From Bacteriovorax sp. PP10 (lineage in GTDB: Bacteria > Bdellovibrionota > Bacteriovoracia > Bacteriovoracales > Bacteriovoracaceae), in NCBI RefSeq assembly GCF_035013165.1, contig NZ_JAYGJQ010000001.1, positions 124,001 to 188,000 on the forward strand: 64,000 nucleotides of DNA. The letters are read 5' to 3'. Under the pieces are notes generated by a model, which was given only the letters and a program-made list of their open reading frames with translations, was not told where the DNA came from and made no database searches. A program made the position numbers and the translations under genes. Positions 1-9,488 of the stretch are shown piece after piece. How positions within the stretch are numbered: position 1 is the first letter of the stretch; the number at the start of each line of letters is the position of its first letter.

Positions 1-307
1 AACGACTAGGACGAATATCTTCTGCCAACATACTAGATGAGCTATCTAAAATAATGATGGTTTTTTGATCTGGAAGATTCGTTTTAACTTTTTCTTCCGG
101 ACCTCTTAAGTCCAATAGAGAAACAAACATTAGGAATAAACTGATGACATAAATCAGTGTGGAGAAACGGCTAAGCCATGTTCTTTCAAAAAACCAATAG
201 GTCTTCACCCATTTAAAGTATTTAGAATTTAAATAGATGATGAGTATCGCAAAGATGATACTTCCAATAATAATATGTGGGAGATACTGAGTGTTGCTAA
301 AATTCAT
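1..307 (-). CDS. batB: BatB-like VWA-domain membrane protein (3' part outside window)
   Basis: The N-terminal 102 codons of a minus-strand gene run off the left edge. Its ATG at 307 overlaps the TGA of the upstream VWA gene by 4 bp (ATGA), the usual sign of translational coupling. Two hydrophobic segments (about residues 10-26 and 50-66) are followed by the start of a von Willebrand A domain with the metal-binding DSSSS motif near residue 88 and then SMLAED, which closely matches the neighbouring VWA protein. Paired VWA proteins behind MoxR and DUF58 genes are typical of Bat operons, which are linked to envelope stress and aerotolerance in other bacteria. The substrate is unknown. Confidence 0.8.
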   Translation of the reverse strand, partial: MNFSNTQYLPHIIIGSIIFAILIIYLNSKYFKWVKTYWFFERTWLSRFSTLIYVISLFLMFVSLLDLRGPEEKVKTNLPDQKTIIILDSSSSMLAEDIRPSR

Positions 308-1284
308 GGGCCCTCCCTAAGGAGTAGACGTCTGGATAATTCGGCCCCGATTAAAAGCAGAACTCCGATTAAAAGATATTTGAAATACAGCTCTTCATAG
401 ATAATCTTTCCAGATTGCTCAATTTCCGTGCGCTCAAGTTTATTAATATCACCTAAAACGTTTTGAAGGGCCTTATTATCTCGGGCCATATAAAACTTCC
501 CGCCAGTAATACGAGCGATTTCTTGAAGACCTTTTTCATCTACACTTCCACCTGGAATGACTTGATAGCGTTGAACCCCAAACATATTGGCGCCAACTGG
601 AATGCGTGCGTCTTTTGCTCCTCCAATCCCAATCGTGTAAATCTTAATTTTTTGTTCAGCCGCCATCTCTGCTGCCTGAAGTGGCGTAAGTGTCCCTACG
701 TTACTTACTCCATCCGTAAGAAGAATAATGACTTTATTTTTCGCCAAAGACTGAAGAAGACGACCAACGCCTAAGGCAAGAGCATCACCGATATTCGTTC
801 CATCTCCCAGCACACCTAACTTAATCTGGGCGACCATTTTATTAATCAGATTTAAATCAGTAGATAACGGAAGGAGTGTAAAAACTTTTTCTGCAAAAAT
901 AACAATTCCAATTCGATCGCGTGGAAAAAGTGCAACGAAGTCCTGAATCTTTTGTTTTGCTGCTTCAAATCTATTGGGCTTCAAGTCTTCAGCAAGCATT
1001 GATCTTGATAAGTCGAGAACAATAAAAATATCGTTAACCTCAATAGTGTTTTTATCCATTCCCATAGGTCTGCGAGGACCGGCAAGAGCAAATGAAATAT
1101 ATAACCAACTCACGACTCCCATAATGAAGATCAAACTTCTTAGAATAGGAATGCCTTTTTTCTTATATTTCGAGGGAATAAAAAGCTGAGGTTTTTTAAA
1201 CCAATAAAAGAAGCCGATGATCCAAAAGATCAAACCGACTCCACCGAAAATAGCATAATGGATATGTTGAAATTCAAAATTCAT
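304..1284 (-). CDS. batA: BatA-like VWA-domain membrane protein
   Basis: A 326-aa protein with two N-terminal membrane segments (about residues 10-28 and 48-68), a von Willebrand A domain (about 85-280) and a C-terminal membrane helix near 300-318. The metal-ion-dependent adhesion site is intact: DLSRS, the later GDGTNIGDA threonine region and LTDG. It overlaps the next gene, batB, by 4 bp and starts 3 bp before the end of the upstream gene. In MoxR/Bat operons the VWA domains face the periplasm and are thought to act as assembly factors controlled by the MoxR ATPase. The exact client cannot be inferred here. Confidence 0.85.
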   Translation of the reverse strand: MNFEFQHIHYAIFGGVGLIFWIIGFFYWFKKPQLFIPSKYKKKGIPILRSLIFIMGVVSWLYISFALAGPRRPMGMDKNTIEVNDIFIVLDLSRSMLAEDLKPNRFEAAKQKIQDFVALFPRDRIGIVIFAEKVFTLLPLSTDLNLINKMVAQIKLGVLGDGTNIGDALALGVGRLLQSLAKNKVIILLTDGVSNVGTLTPLQAAEMAAEQKIKIYTIGIGGAKDARIPVGANMFGVQRYQVIPGGSVDEKGLQEIARITGGKFYMARDNKALQNVLGDINKLERTEIEQSGKIIYEELYFKYLLIGVLLLIGAELSRRLLLREGP

Positions 1285-2057
1285 TTTTCAAAGCTCCTTC
1301 TGATGATATCAAAAGAAGATTTCACTTCCTCAATCTCAGCATTCCCCCATTCTTTTTTGAACTGGTGCTGATTAAGTGTTTTTAAGAACTCAAAATGGGC
1401 CGGTGCTCTTTCAACTAAAAGCCCCATCCAGGTCTCTTTATCCTTATAAATCGCTTCAAAGTCTTCTCTCTTTGCTGCTCTTCTAAAGATCTCATCATAT
1501 TTCTTTCTAGCTTTTTTAATAGAATCTGGTTTTAGGCCTACAAGGAATTCTTTAATCGCCTTTCTTTTAATGACGGCCAAAACCAATAGCACAATCAACA
1601 CACCAAGGATGATCATCCAGATAATTGATTTATTCAGCGATTGATCCAGGATATAGAAATCTGAATTTTTTCCTTGGAGCTCAGTAATGGCAAGTGCACC
1701 TGACTTTAATTCAATCAGTGTATCGTTATACTTAAACGCAAAAGTTGGTTGGGCCTTGGCCGTTTTAACAATAAACAAACCTTTGAGTTCAACTACATCA
1801 GCATTGTTTTGAGAAACACCTAAGCTGGTAATCTGAGCAAGATATAAAGCATTAAAGAACAATGTCTTTTCTAGTTTCTTAAACTGAGTCAGGTCGGCAT
1901 TTTCAATTGGCCAGACTCTAATCGTGGCCTCAATCAAATCACCCTCTTTCACCTGGGTCGTGTTTTGAGAAGGAATGAATTCACTCTGAATAGTCTGAGC
2001 AAAAGCAGAACTCATCATCATCGCGATACAAATAATTAAAGCAGATAAGACTTTCAT
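1281..2057 (-). CDS. Bat-operon membrane-anchored protein of unknown function
   Basis: A 258-aa protein with a signal peptide (basic start, hydrophobic core, AFAQ cleavage-like site near residue 20). A periplasmic region of about 120 residues follows, then one strong membrane helix (about residues 145-163), then a basic cytoplasmic tail rich in predicted helix. It overlaps the downstream VWA gene and the upstream DUF58 gene by 4 bp each, so it belongs to the same transcript. By position it corresponds to the BatD or DUF4381-type proteins that sit between DUF58 and VWA genes. I do not recognise a catalytic motif. Confidence 0.65.
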   Translation of the reverse strand: MKVLSALIICIAMMMSSAFAQTIQSEFIPSQNTTQVKEGDLIEATIRVWPIENADLTQFKKLEKTLFFNALYLAQITSLGVSQNNADVVELKGLFIVKTAKAQPTFAFKYNDTLIELKSGALAITELQGKNSDFYILDQSLNKSIIWMIILGVLIVLLVLAVIKRKAIKEFLVGLKPDSIKKARKKYDEIFRRAAKREDFEAIYKDKETWMGLLVERAPAHFEFLKTLNQHQFKKEWGNAEIEEVKSSFDIIRRSFEK

Positions 2058-2899
2058 CTCATCTCCTTTACAAAGTTTTCTAAATACTTTTCTTGCACTC
2101 TTAATCTCTTAAATTTTTTCCCATACTCATGGGCCAGGTCTTTTTTGCCAGAAAAATCGTATTTCCCTAAGCTGGATGAACCCTTAGGGCTTGCTGAAGC
2201 ATGCAGTGAGTATGGAAGGGTTTTTGCTTCATCTAATGGGGATAGTATTTGAAAGCAATGGACATTCGATCTGGCCAATAACTTTTTCATTACATCTGCA
2301 TCTACAAAATCATTAAAATCAGAAAGGAGAATAATTTCTCTTTTGCGACTTAAGTGCTTCATGATCGAGATATATTTTTTCTTTTTATCAACATTTTCTT
2401 CGAAGCGGCGTTCATAGTTCACTTTGCCTTTACTCGTAATGATATTTTTTTCTTCTAACACTGAAATTAAGTGAGTAATTCCTTTATCCCCAGATAACTT
2501 TGGAACATCGATAATTTCGTCTGTAATAATCAAGGCGTGGACAAAGTCACTTGTCTCTTTAGCTAGTAAGTAAAGTAAGCAGCAAATTTCAATAGCGGCC
2601 TGAAGTTTAGAAACCCCGTTGAATCCAGTCATCATTGTCGTTGAAGCATCAATCACGACAACGATCTCAACGTTACGTTCTTCATTGAAAGTCTTTACAT
2701 AAGGATGACTCGTCTTCGCCAGAATTTTCCAGTCGATGAATCTGATATCATCACCAAAATTATAAACCTGGTGCTCCTTAAACTGGAGACCTGTTCCTTT
2801 AATATTGGTTTTAAGTATTCCAATTGAATGGGAGTTAGCCCTCTTAAAAAGATTGGCCCTAAGCTTCCCAACAACTTTTCTAACTTCGTTTATGTTCAT
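2054..2899 (-). CDS. DUF58 domain protein of MoxR operon
   Basis: A 281-aa cytoplasmic protein with the DUF58 signature: YNFGDDIRFIDWKILAKT around residues 46-63, followed by a VWA-like fold with VVVIDAS and LLSDFND. DUF58 proteins almost always accompany MoxR ATPases. The gene lies 3 bp downstream of moxR and overlaps the next gene by 4 bp. The DAS/DFND acidic residues suggest the metal-site shape is retained, although the canonical DxSxS is shortened. It probably links the MoxR ATPase to the two VWA membrane proteins; this is inferred from context. Confidence 0.85.
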   Translation of the reverse strand: MNINEVRKVVGKLRANLFKRANSHSIGILKTNIKGTGLQFKEHQVYNFGDDIRFIDWKILAKTSHPYVKTFNEERNVEIVVVIDASTTMMTGFNGVSKLQAAIEICCLLYLLAKETSDFVHALIITDEIIDVPKLSGDKGITHLISVLEEKNIITSKGKVNYERRFEENVDKKKKYISIMKHLSRKREIILLSDFNDFVDADVMKKLLARSNVHCFQILSPLDEAKTLPYSLHASASPKGSSSLGKYDFSGKKDLAHEYGKKFKRLRVQEKYLENFVKEMR

Positions 2900-2902
2900 A
2901 TT

Positions 2903-3853
2903 TTATACAAGCGATTTTGCAATTTTCAATGCAACATCAGATCCTTTAAAATTATCAATTGAAGCTTCGTAAGAAAGAATTATTCTGTGTCCTAAAACAC
3001 TTGGTACAATTTTTAATATATGGTCAGGTGTAACGAAATCCTTTCCTTCCATGAAGGCCATGAATTTTGAAACTCTATATAACCAGATCACTGCTCTTGG
3101 TGAAGCACCTGCAACGATCACTCCCTTATACTCTTTTGGAAAATATTCAGAATCTGGTCTTGTTGCATGAACAATTTTTACAATCAGGTCTTTAATTTTG
3201 TCATCAACGTAAATAGCGTCAACTAGCTCTTGGGCAGTAAGAAGATCATCAGTCGATAAAACAGCTGATAATTTATTAACTGCATTTTTCTTAAGATCAA
3301 TAATATTTTTCTCTGAAGCAAATGATGGATAATCAACATTCACTTTCATCATGAAACGGTCAAGCTGAGCTTCTGGAAGTTGATATGTTCCTTCCTGCTC
3401 AATTGGGTTTTGAGTGGCAAGAACAACGAATGGTGAAGACAGTCTGTGCGTTTCATCCCCGATTGTGACTTGTTTCTCGGCCATTGCTTCTAATAGAGCT
3501 GCCTGAACTTTTGCCGGAGCACGGTTAATCTCATCGGCCAGTAAAAGCTGAGTGAAAATCGGACCAAATTTCGTACTGAATTCTTCGTTTTTCTGACTGT
3601 AAATCATTGTCCCAATTAAGTCTGATGGAAGTAAATCTGGTGTGAACTGAATTCTTTTAAACGACAGGTCGCAAAGTTTACTGATTGTTGAGACCGAAAG
3701 TGTTTTACCAAGTCCTGGCATACCTTCGATAAGTAAGTGACCTTCACAAATAAGAGAGGCCATGATGGCGTCTAATAAATTGTCTTGCCCAAAGATTACA
3801 CTTTTGGCCTGTGTTAATGCTTCATTAATACGTGATCTGATTTCAGTACTCAT
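2903..3853 (-). CDS. moxR: MoxR-family AAA+ ATPase
   Basis: A 316-aa AAA+ ATPase. The Walker A motif GMPGLGKT lies at about residues 44-51, Walker B is LLADEINRAP, and the MoxR sensor segment ATQNPIEQEGTYQLPEAQLD is complete; the C-terminal lid domain is present. MoxR proteins act as chaperone-like ATPases that help assemble or activate partners through VWA proteins. It is the first Bat gene, starting 2 bp after the end of the RlmI-like methyltransferase gene, so the methyltransferase probably shares the promoter. Confidence 0.93.
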   Translation of the reverse strand: MSTEIRSRINEALTQAKSVIFGQDNLLDAIMASLICEGHLLIEGMPGLGKTLSVSTISKLCDLSFKRIQFTPDLLPSDLIGTMIYSQKNEEFSTKFGPIFTQLLLADEINRAPAKVQAALLEAMAEKQVTIGDETHRLSSPFVVLATQNPIEQEGTYQLPEAQLDRFMMKVNVDYPSFASEKNIIDLKKNAVNKLSAVLSTDDLLTAQELVDAIYVDDKIKDLIVKIVHATRPDSEYFPKEYKGVIVAGASPRAVIWLYRVSKFMAFMEGKDFVTPDHILKIVPSVLGHRIILSYEASIDNFKGSDVALKIAKSLV

Positions 3854-3855
3854 AA

Positions 3856-5013
3856 TTACCCTCTGCTCACAAAATAAACTAAATATTTAATATAAAAACT
3901 TTTATCTTTAAATCCGCTGAATGGATGATCCATCCCTTGAACACCTAAATCTAATAACTGAACACGTTGAGAATTCTTTAAAGCTGCCTCTTGAACAGTC
4001 TTATCTAATTCTTCGTAATTCACATGGTGAGTACATGAAGCAACAACCATTAATCCTTCATCACTTAAAAGTCTCATCGCTTTTAAATGAAGTTTTTCAT
4101 AACCTTGAAGGGCCTGAATTTTATTTTTTTCTGATTTAGTAAATGCTGGTGGGTCACTCACAATAACGTCGTATTTTTTCCCACTCGCAAGTGCTGTATC
4201 TAAGAATTTGAAAACGTCTGATCTTGTGAACTGTCCTCTTCCCTTGAAGTTATTCAATTCAAGATTTGTGTTCGTTGCCACTTCCATATTGGCCTGGTCA
4301 ACAAACTCAACATTTTCAACACCGGCCTTCAGCATGTGAAGTCCCCAGCTTCCCACGTATGAGAAGAGGTCTAATCCTGTTTTTTTAGGAAACGATGTGC
4401 GAGTTAAAAGATTTGCAAGTTTGCTTCTGTTTTCTCTGTGGTCATAGTAGTAACCAATTTTCTGCATAACAGTCTGAGAAATTCTATAGTGAATTCCATT
4501 TTCTAAAATATCTAAATCTTCCGCAATCTTTTCAGGTTCATGAACCGGAAGAACTTCTGATTTTCTGTATTCAAGATTATCGAAGAACAAAACTTTTTGC
4601 TCAGGGTATTTTTTAACAATTTCAGCTTTAATCAAATCTCTAAATCGATCCATTCCTGCCGTGTTAATTTGAGCAAGAATATATTTTTGGTATTTATCCA
4701 CAATGATTCCCGGAAGAGAATCATTCATTCCGTAAACAAGACGAGCACCATTTGAATAGTCTGTTAAATAATCACGTAATTTAAAAGCGGCCTGAAGATT
4801 GGCCACAATTAATTCGCGGGCCACTTCTTCTTCATCACTTTTCACATTATATTTTTTCGTTTTATCTTCTGTGAGAATTTTTAATTTATAAAAACTTTCA
4901 GCAAAAGGATTGATGTAAGCAATATAGTTTTTCTTTGCGAGTTGATCTTCAAGAATGATCCATTCACCAGGACGCAAACCTTTGGACATTTCGAGCAAGT
5001 CTTTTTCAGACAA
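3856..5013 (-). CDS. Class I SAM-dependent rRNA methyltransferase, RlmI-like
   Basis: A 385-aa protein similar to the YccW/RlmI family, which makes 5-methylcytosine in 23S rRNA. Visible motifs are the SAM site LDLFSYVGSWG, an acidic VEFVDQAN strand and the catalytic SDPPAFTKS; an HRENRS motif precedes the SAM domain. The start is uncertain. A TTG at 5013 has a GGTGAG ribosome site, but the frame stays open upstream back to a TAG near 5086. That stretch reads LKSLILQNK, which resembles the N-terminal PUA start of this family, so translation may begin earlier from a rare codon. Specificity (RlmI or RlmK-like) is not settled. Confidence 0.8.
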   Translation of the reverse strand: MSEKDLLEMSKGLRPGEWIILEDQLAKKNYIAYINPFAESFYKLKILTEDKTKKYNVKSDEEEVARELIVANLQAAFKLRDYLTDYSNGARLVYGMNDSLPGIIVDKYQKYILAQINTAGMDRFRDLIKAEIVKKYPEQKVLFFDNLEYRKSEVLPVHEPEKIAEDLDILENGIHYRISQTVMQKIGYYYDHRENRSKLANLLTRTSFPKKTGLDLFSYVGSWGLHMLKAGVENVEFVDQANMEVATNTNLELNNFKGRGQFTRSDVFKFLDTALASGKKYDVIVSDPPAFTKSEKNKIQALQGYEKLHLKAMRLLSDEGLMVVASCTHHVNYEELDKTVQEAALKNSQRVQLLDLGVQGMDHPFSGFKDKSFYIKYLVYFVSRG

Positions 5014-5168
5014 TTCACGCTCACCACGAGAGACTTTCGACGAAGACTTATTTTGTAATATTAATGATTTCAGAAAGGGCCTCTAAAGAAGATAAAATAC
5101 TGTTATCTCTCTAGTATAGAATGAGTTTTTTATTCTTCAATAAAGTAATTTTTAACAGAGTAAAAGAA

Positions 5169-8100
5169 TCAGTTAAACTGAAGCGGGGGTTTCACTTCCT
5201 TGATCCTTAAAGCTGGGATTAGGTCATCGATCATCTTATTTAGTTGATCAAAATTTTCCACTAATAGCTTCTTCGTCGCCACCATTAGATAAGTATCACC
5301 ACTCTCTTTAGATTTTTGAGTCAAATACTTCAACATAGTAGCTGGTTCATCGAAATGGTAGTTCGCTTCACAGTTTGAATCTCTGCTCATACAAACAGAG
5401 CTCTTAGTTGTGAAGCTCAAATAGTCTCTTATTGGCGTGAAGTCGATTCTAGCAGCATTGGCGATTCTGCCTACGTTAAGTCCCATGACCTTAAACCACG
5501 AAGCTTGATTGGCATGAAGTTTATCAAGGTAGCGGTAATCTTCACGGATTAAATTATAGGCCTGGCCAACGTTTTCAGGTTTATCCATAAAGCCTATTGC
5601 CAGGTCTATACCTTGAACAGTTTTGCTGAGATATGGAGACAATCTTGGGTCAGGTAATTCATCAAATAATGTTGTCTGAAGTGCAGAGAAAAGCTCATTC
5701 AATGCAAGGTAGGCCACATTCTTTTCTGGAACATTTGTGGATGCCAGTGAATCTGTTAAGAACACCAAGGCAGTGTTGACTGGTTTAACAGCATCGATCA
5801 GTTTCATATCTTTTGGAAAATTATTTTTTAGTGCCGGGTACTTATCGATCAGTTTTTCCAGAGCTAAGAACATTTGAAGTAAATTATTGTCTTTGTAACG
5901 CTCGTCACTTCCATCTTTAAACTTAGTTCCAAAAACAACTTCAGGAGTTCCCAGGTAAGATCCCACAAGAAGTAGTCTCGCCACTGTATCTTCTACCAGT
6001 CTTGTTTGTTGGTAATCAAGTGAAGCTACCCAGTCTATCGTATTATTAATTGCGTTTTGTGATTCACCCGGAGGTGTCGATTGAAGTTTCCATAATAATC
6101 TTTCAGCAGATGGCCCAGCTTGATTTAAATCGAAGCCATATAAAAGAGCTTTATCAACACGATTAAATTTATCGCTATTAATAAATTCTTCAAATTCTTG
6201 GCGTGTTCTACCAACACGATCTCGGATGACACGTGCCATGTTCGACCACATTGTCATACCGGTCATTTCACCTAACACACGACCGTTATGCTGAACGAGT
6301 AATTCTTGTTTGATAGGGAGTAATTTAACTTCTTGTGCTTCAAAGGCCGAGCTTGCAACCAAAGTCTGCTCAAAAGTTTTTAAGAAATTTCCATATTTAA
6401 GTCTATCGTCTTTTTTATAACCATTATCTACATCAATAAGAGCATCAAAAGTTTCCAGAGCATTTCTTCCCATTCGTAGCTCATCGTCACTCATTGGACG
6501 GCCACAACGAACACCAGGAATCTTTAAACACTTAGCAAGCAGCCCTCTTCTATTGTGAGCTTCTTCGTTATAATCCTGAGCATGGGTAATCGCATTCAAG
6601 AATGCAACCCCAAGATAGTTATTATCAAATCGTACGTCACGAATAACAACTTCAATTCGCTCTAAGACTGTCAGGACTTCATTAGAACTTTTTCCCGCTT
6701 CATTAACATAATTCGTTTTTGTTTTGTTAACTTGAAAAGTCTTATCACTTGTATCGTACAAGTACTTCATTGTTTCCTTTAACGTCATTCTGTATTTCTT
6801 AGTCGTCTTAGATCCAAGAGGAATATCTAGTCCCTCTCCAGGCTTAAGTGCTTTTAATAGATTCGCAACCGCAGTCCCTTGTGGTTTTTCCCAGACAGTT
6901 GCCAGGTAACTCACAATTTTATTCGTATTCTTTTTTACAATTTCTTTTGAAGGACATGCGTATTGAGATACGAATTGATTAACAACTTTCTCACAATCCT
7001 GATTAGGATCGTAGTCTCCAATTTTGCGATTTTGAGCTTTAACTAAATTACCGTTTTTAACCCAATCACTATACTGAATCGACACCGTGGCAAGATTTTT
7101 AGTGAGATCATTTGCTCTGGCGAAGTTCTTTTCACGAGTAAATGTTTTGATCAGGGCATTTCTATGAAGGATATTATCCTCAGGACTCACATCAAACCAT
7201 TTTGTTAAAAATGCTAAATTTTCATCTGCGAGCTCTGCTGCGTGAAGATCATTTAAATGATATTTCGCTGATCCCATCACATAACGAATCCCACCTTTCG
7301 TAGGAAGAGTCGAATCGATATCTCCTAAAAGAGAATCCAGAATCTTAGCTGTCCCCAGAGTCGTGTTAAGCATATAAGGACTTAAGATTCCTCTTTTACT
7401 TAAAATCGTATCACTTGAATTTTTTCCAGGATTGAATTCTTTAAAAGTACTTTCAATATTATTGAGCCATCCAAATAATCTAAAGGCGATATTCTCATTC
7501 GTTATTTTAGAACAAGCTTCTGGAAGTTTTCTTACGAGCTCATAAAATCCATTTTCGATGTCTGCGAATTTCTGCATACATTCGATCACTGGACGAGCGT
7601 CATAGTCATCCCCGTCAGCAACTTTAGGATTGTACACAACAGAGAACTTATATTTTTCAGTTTTTGATTTAGTAATATATTCATCAGAACGTAAGTATTT
7701 TAATTCTGCGACAGCATTAGAATTGATATTACTTCCATTTGAAATAACTTCTAACACTTTTAGAATCTGATCACGGCCAAAGAACTTCTGGAAATCCAGT
7801 AGTGTTTCTTTTCCGGCCATTTGATAAAAGAAATCTTGGAGTGAAAGATAAGACATCTCTTCTTTAGTTTCAGTTCCCATCCAGCTATCTTTGAAAATAG
7901 GCTGAACGTCTTTTAAGTCATCGAGAAATTTTGTATAGAAGTCAAAAAGAAGAACAAACTGTGTATCTCCTTCAAAATGCCTATCGACAAAGTTAAACAC
8001 AAAATTCTTTTCTGTAGAATTAAAGAAACTCCAGAAATCTGCCACACCTTTAAACTTACTGTCGTTTTCTTCTTTTAAGTTTTCTTTTAAAAACTCACCA

Positions 8101-9479
8101 ATATTTATATAAGCTTCTGGTTGAAGATTTTCTACAACATCATAAATGACTGGATAGAACTCTCTCGTGTGTTTAACAATCTGTTCATTAACGATATTTG
8201 CATTTGAAAAGATATCGCTGGCAATCAGATCAAAAAGATAAAGGTTTTCTGCAAATGATTTATCCAGATCCCCTTTCGCTGTCGTATGAAGTGCCAAAAA
8301 TCTCACAAGGTCAAAAAACTTTTTTTCTCCCAGAAAGCTGGAAAGATTCGACATCATTTTTACGAAGTTAGTATTGTATCTATTTGTCACCATCTCGCGA
8401 CACACTTCAGATGACATTTTCAGACCGACAACTATTGAAGACGAGTAATCATAATAAGTTTTATAATCACTAGTTTTTAGAACTGTGACATAATCACGAA
8501 GATGAGTTTTAAAATCAAATGTGATTAATTCGTTCGGATCCTGGGCATCTTTAATTGAGCAATTGAAGTTATCATCGTAGGCCATCTTCAGACCTTTCAC
8601 TTCACCAACAAATACTGGATTCGTAAGGACGGGGTATTCAACCAGGTCTCTGAATTTTTCACGAGTCATTTTTACATCATGAAACCATGCATAGATCCAT
8701 GGCACTTCACCTTTGGCGTCCCCTGTAAGAAGAATCTTTCCAAGGAATTCTCGGTCTTCTTTACTTAAACCGGCCTGAACTTTTTTAGCAACAGCATCTA
8801 CAAGTTTCAAACGGACATTGATGTAGACAGGGTCACTTTTAAATTTATTAATTTCCGCACGTAATTTTTCTTCATTAGGACCGATAGCAACATTTAATCC
8901 TTTAACGAACATAGAGGCCTGGCCGATTGAATCGGGAGTTATGTCGATAAGTTTTACGATGTTTTTAAGTGAAGTTCTCGAGGGAATATTAAGTCTATCA
9001 ACGCAAATTTTATCAGAAGAGTTCTCTACGCATTTAAACATTGCCCTTACAGAATCAAAAAAATTGGTTTCGTTTAAGGCAACCAGGACACGGCTTAAAT
9101 CATCTAAACCATTTTTTGCATCAAGATCTTTAATATTTTTAAAGACACGGTCTCTTCTCGAAAGGTTTTCTACAAACTCTTTATCGATTGGGCCCATTAA
9201 ATGATCCCAAGAAGAACTTTGGATCCTTTTAATAGACTGGTACATGTAGGGAAATTCCAGGTCCCATTTCGTACACTTAAATAGCTTCAGCATATTTAAA
9301 TGGAGAAGAACACCCTTGCTGAAATTAACTCCGGTACAAGCTTCTAGCCTGTCAATTTCCTGCTGGCTTTTAACTTCACCAGTATCAATTGAAGGCGCTT
9401 CCTGCTTTGAACATGAAAACGTAAACAAAACAATTGTCAGCACTAGAAGAGATTGAATTTTTTTAGTGCTAAATTTCAA
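5169..9479 (-). CDS. Very large lipoprotein of unknown function (1436 aa)
   Basis: The longest gene in the window. It starts with a lipoprotein signal: basic KK, hydrophobic core and a lipobox ending FTFSC, with the acylated cysteine at residue 23 followed by SK. The +2 residue is not aspartate, so outer-membrane sorting is likely by the E. coli rule. The remaining 1400 residues are rich in predicted helix with many charged residues. I see no recognisable catalytic motif, internal repeat or membrane segment. It follows the 277-aa secreted protein by 9 bp, so the two are probably co-transcribed. I do not recognise the family. Confidence 0.85.
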   Translation of the reverse strand: MKFSTKKIQSLLVLTIVLFTFSCSKQEAPSIDTGEVKSQQEIDRLEACTGVNFSKGVLLHLNMLKLFKCTKWDLEFPYMYQSIKRIQSSSWDHLMGPIDKEFVENLSRRDRVFKNIKDLDAKNGLDDLSRVLVALNETNFFDSVRAMFKCVENSSDKICVDRLNIPSRTSLKNIVKLIDITPDSIGQASMFVKGLNVAIGPNEEKLRAEINKFKSDPVYINVRLKLVDAVAKKVQAGLSKEDREFLGKILLTGDAKGEVPWIYAWFHDVKMTREKFRDLVEYPVLTNPVFVGEVKGLKMAYDDNFNCSIKDAQDPNELITFDFKTHLRDYVTVLKTSDYKTYYDYSSSIVVGLKMSSEVCREMVTNRYNTNFVKMMSNLSSFLGEKKFFDLVRFLALHTTAKGDLDKSFAENLYLFDLIASDIFSNANIVNEQIVKHTREFYPVIYDVVENLQPEAYINIGEFLKENLKEENDSKFKGVADFWSFFNSTEKNFVFNFVDRHFEGDTQFVLLFDFYTKFLDDLKDVQPIFKDSWMGTETKEEMSYLSLQDFFYQMAGKETLLDFQKFFGRDQILKVLEVISNGSNINSNAVAELKYLRSDEYITKSKTEKYKFSVVYNPKVADGDDYDARPVIECMQKFADIENGFYELVRKLPEACSKITNENIAFRLFGWLNNIESTFKEFNPGKNSSDTILSKRGILSPYMLNTTLGTAKILDSLLGDIDSTLPTKGGIRYVMGSAKYHLNDLHAAELADENLAFLTKWFDVSPEDNILHRNALIKTFTREKNFARANDLTKNLATVSIQYSDWVKNGNLVKAQNRKIGDYDPNQDCEKVVNQFVSQYACPSKEIVKKNTNKIVSYLATVWEKPQGTAVANLLKALKPGEGLDIPLGSKTTKKYRMTLKETMKYLYDTSDKTFQVNKTKTNYVNEAGKSSNEVLTVLERIEVVIRDVRFDNNYLGVAFLNAITHAQDYNEEAHNRRGLLAKCLKIPGVRCGRPMSDDELRMGRNALETFDALIDVDNGYKKDDRLKYGNFLKTFEQTLVASSAFEAQEVKLLPIKQELLVQHNGRVLGEMTGMTMWSNMARVIRDRVGRTRQEFEEFINSDKFNRVDKALLYGFDLNQAGPSAERLLWKLQSTPPGESQNAINNTIDWVASLDYQQTRLVEDTVARLLLVGSYLGTPEVVFGTKFKDGSDERYKDNNLLQMFLALEKLIDKYPALKNNFPKDMKLIDAVKPVNTALVFLTDSLASTNVPEKNVAYLALNELFSALQTTLFDELPDPRLSPYLSKTVQGIDLAIGFMDKPENVGQAYNLIREDYRYLDKLHANQASWFKVMGLNVGRIANAARIDFTPIRDYLSFTTKSSVCMSRDSNCEANYHFDEPATMLKYLTQKSKESGDTYLMVATKKLLVENFDQLNKMIDDLIPALRIKEVKPPLQFN

Positions 9480-9488
9480 TTATTATTC

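Noticed and set aside
463-774. 103-aa open frame on the plus strand inside batA
   Set aside because: Antisense to the VWA domain; composition is not protein-like.
4694-4702. Perfect TTATCCACA DnaA box
   Set aside because: It lies inside the coding sequence of the RlmI-like gene, alone, and is expected by chance at this A/T content.
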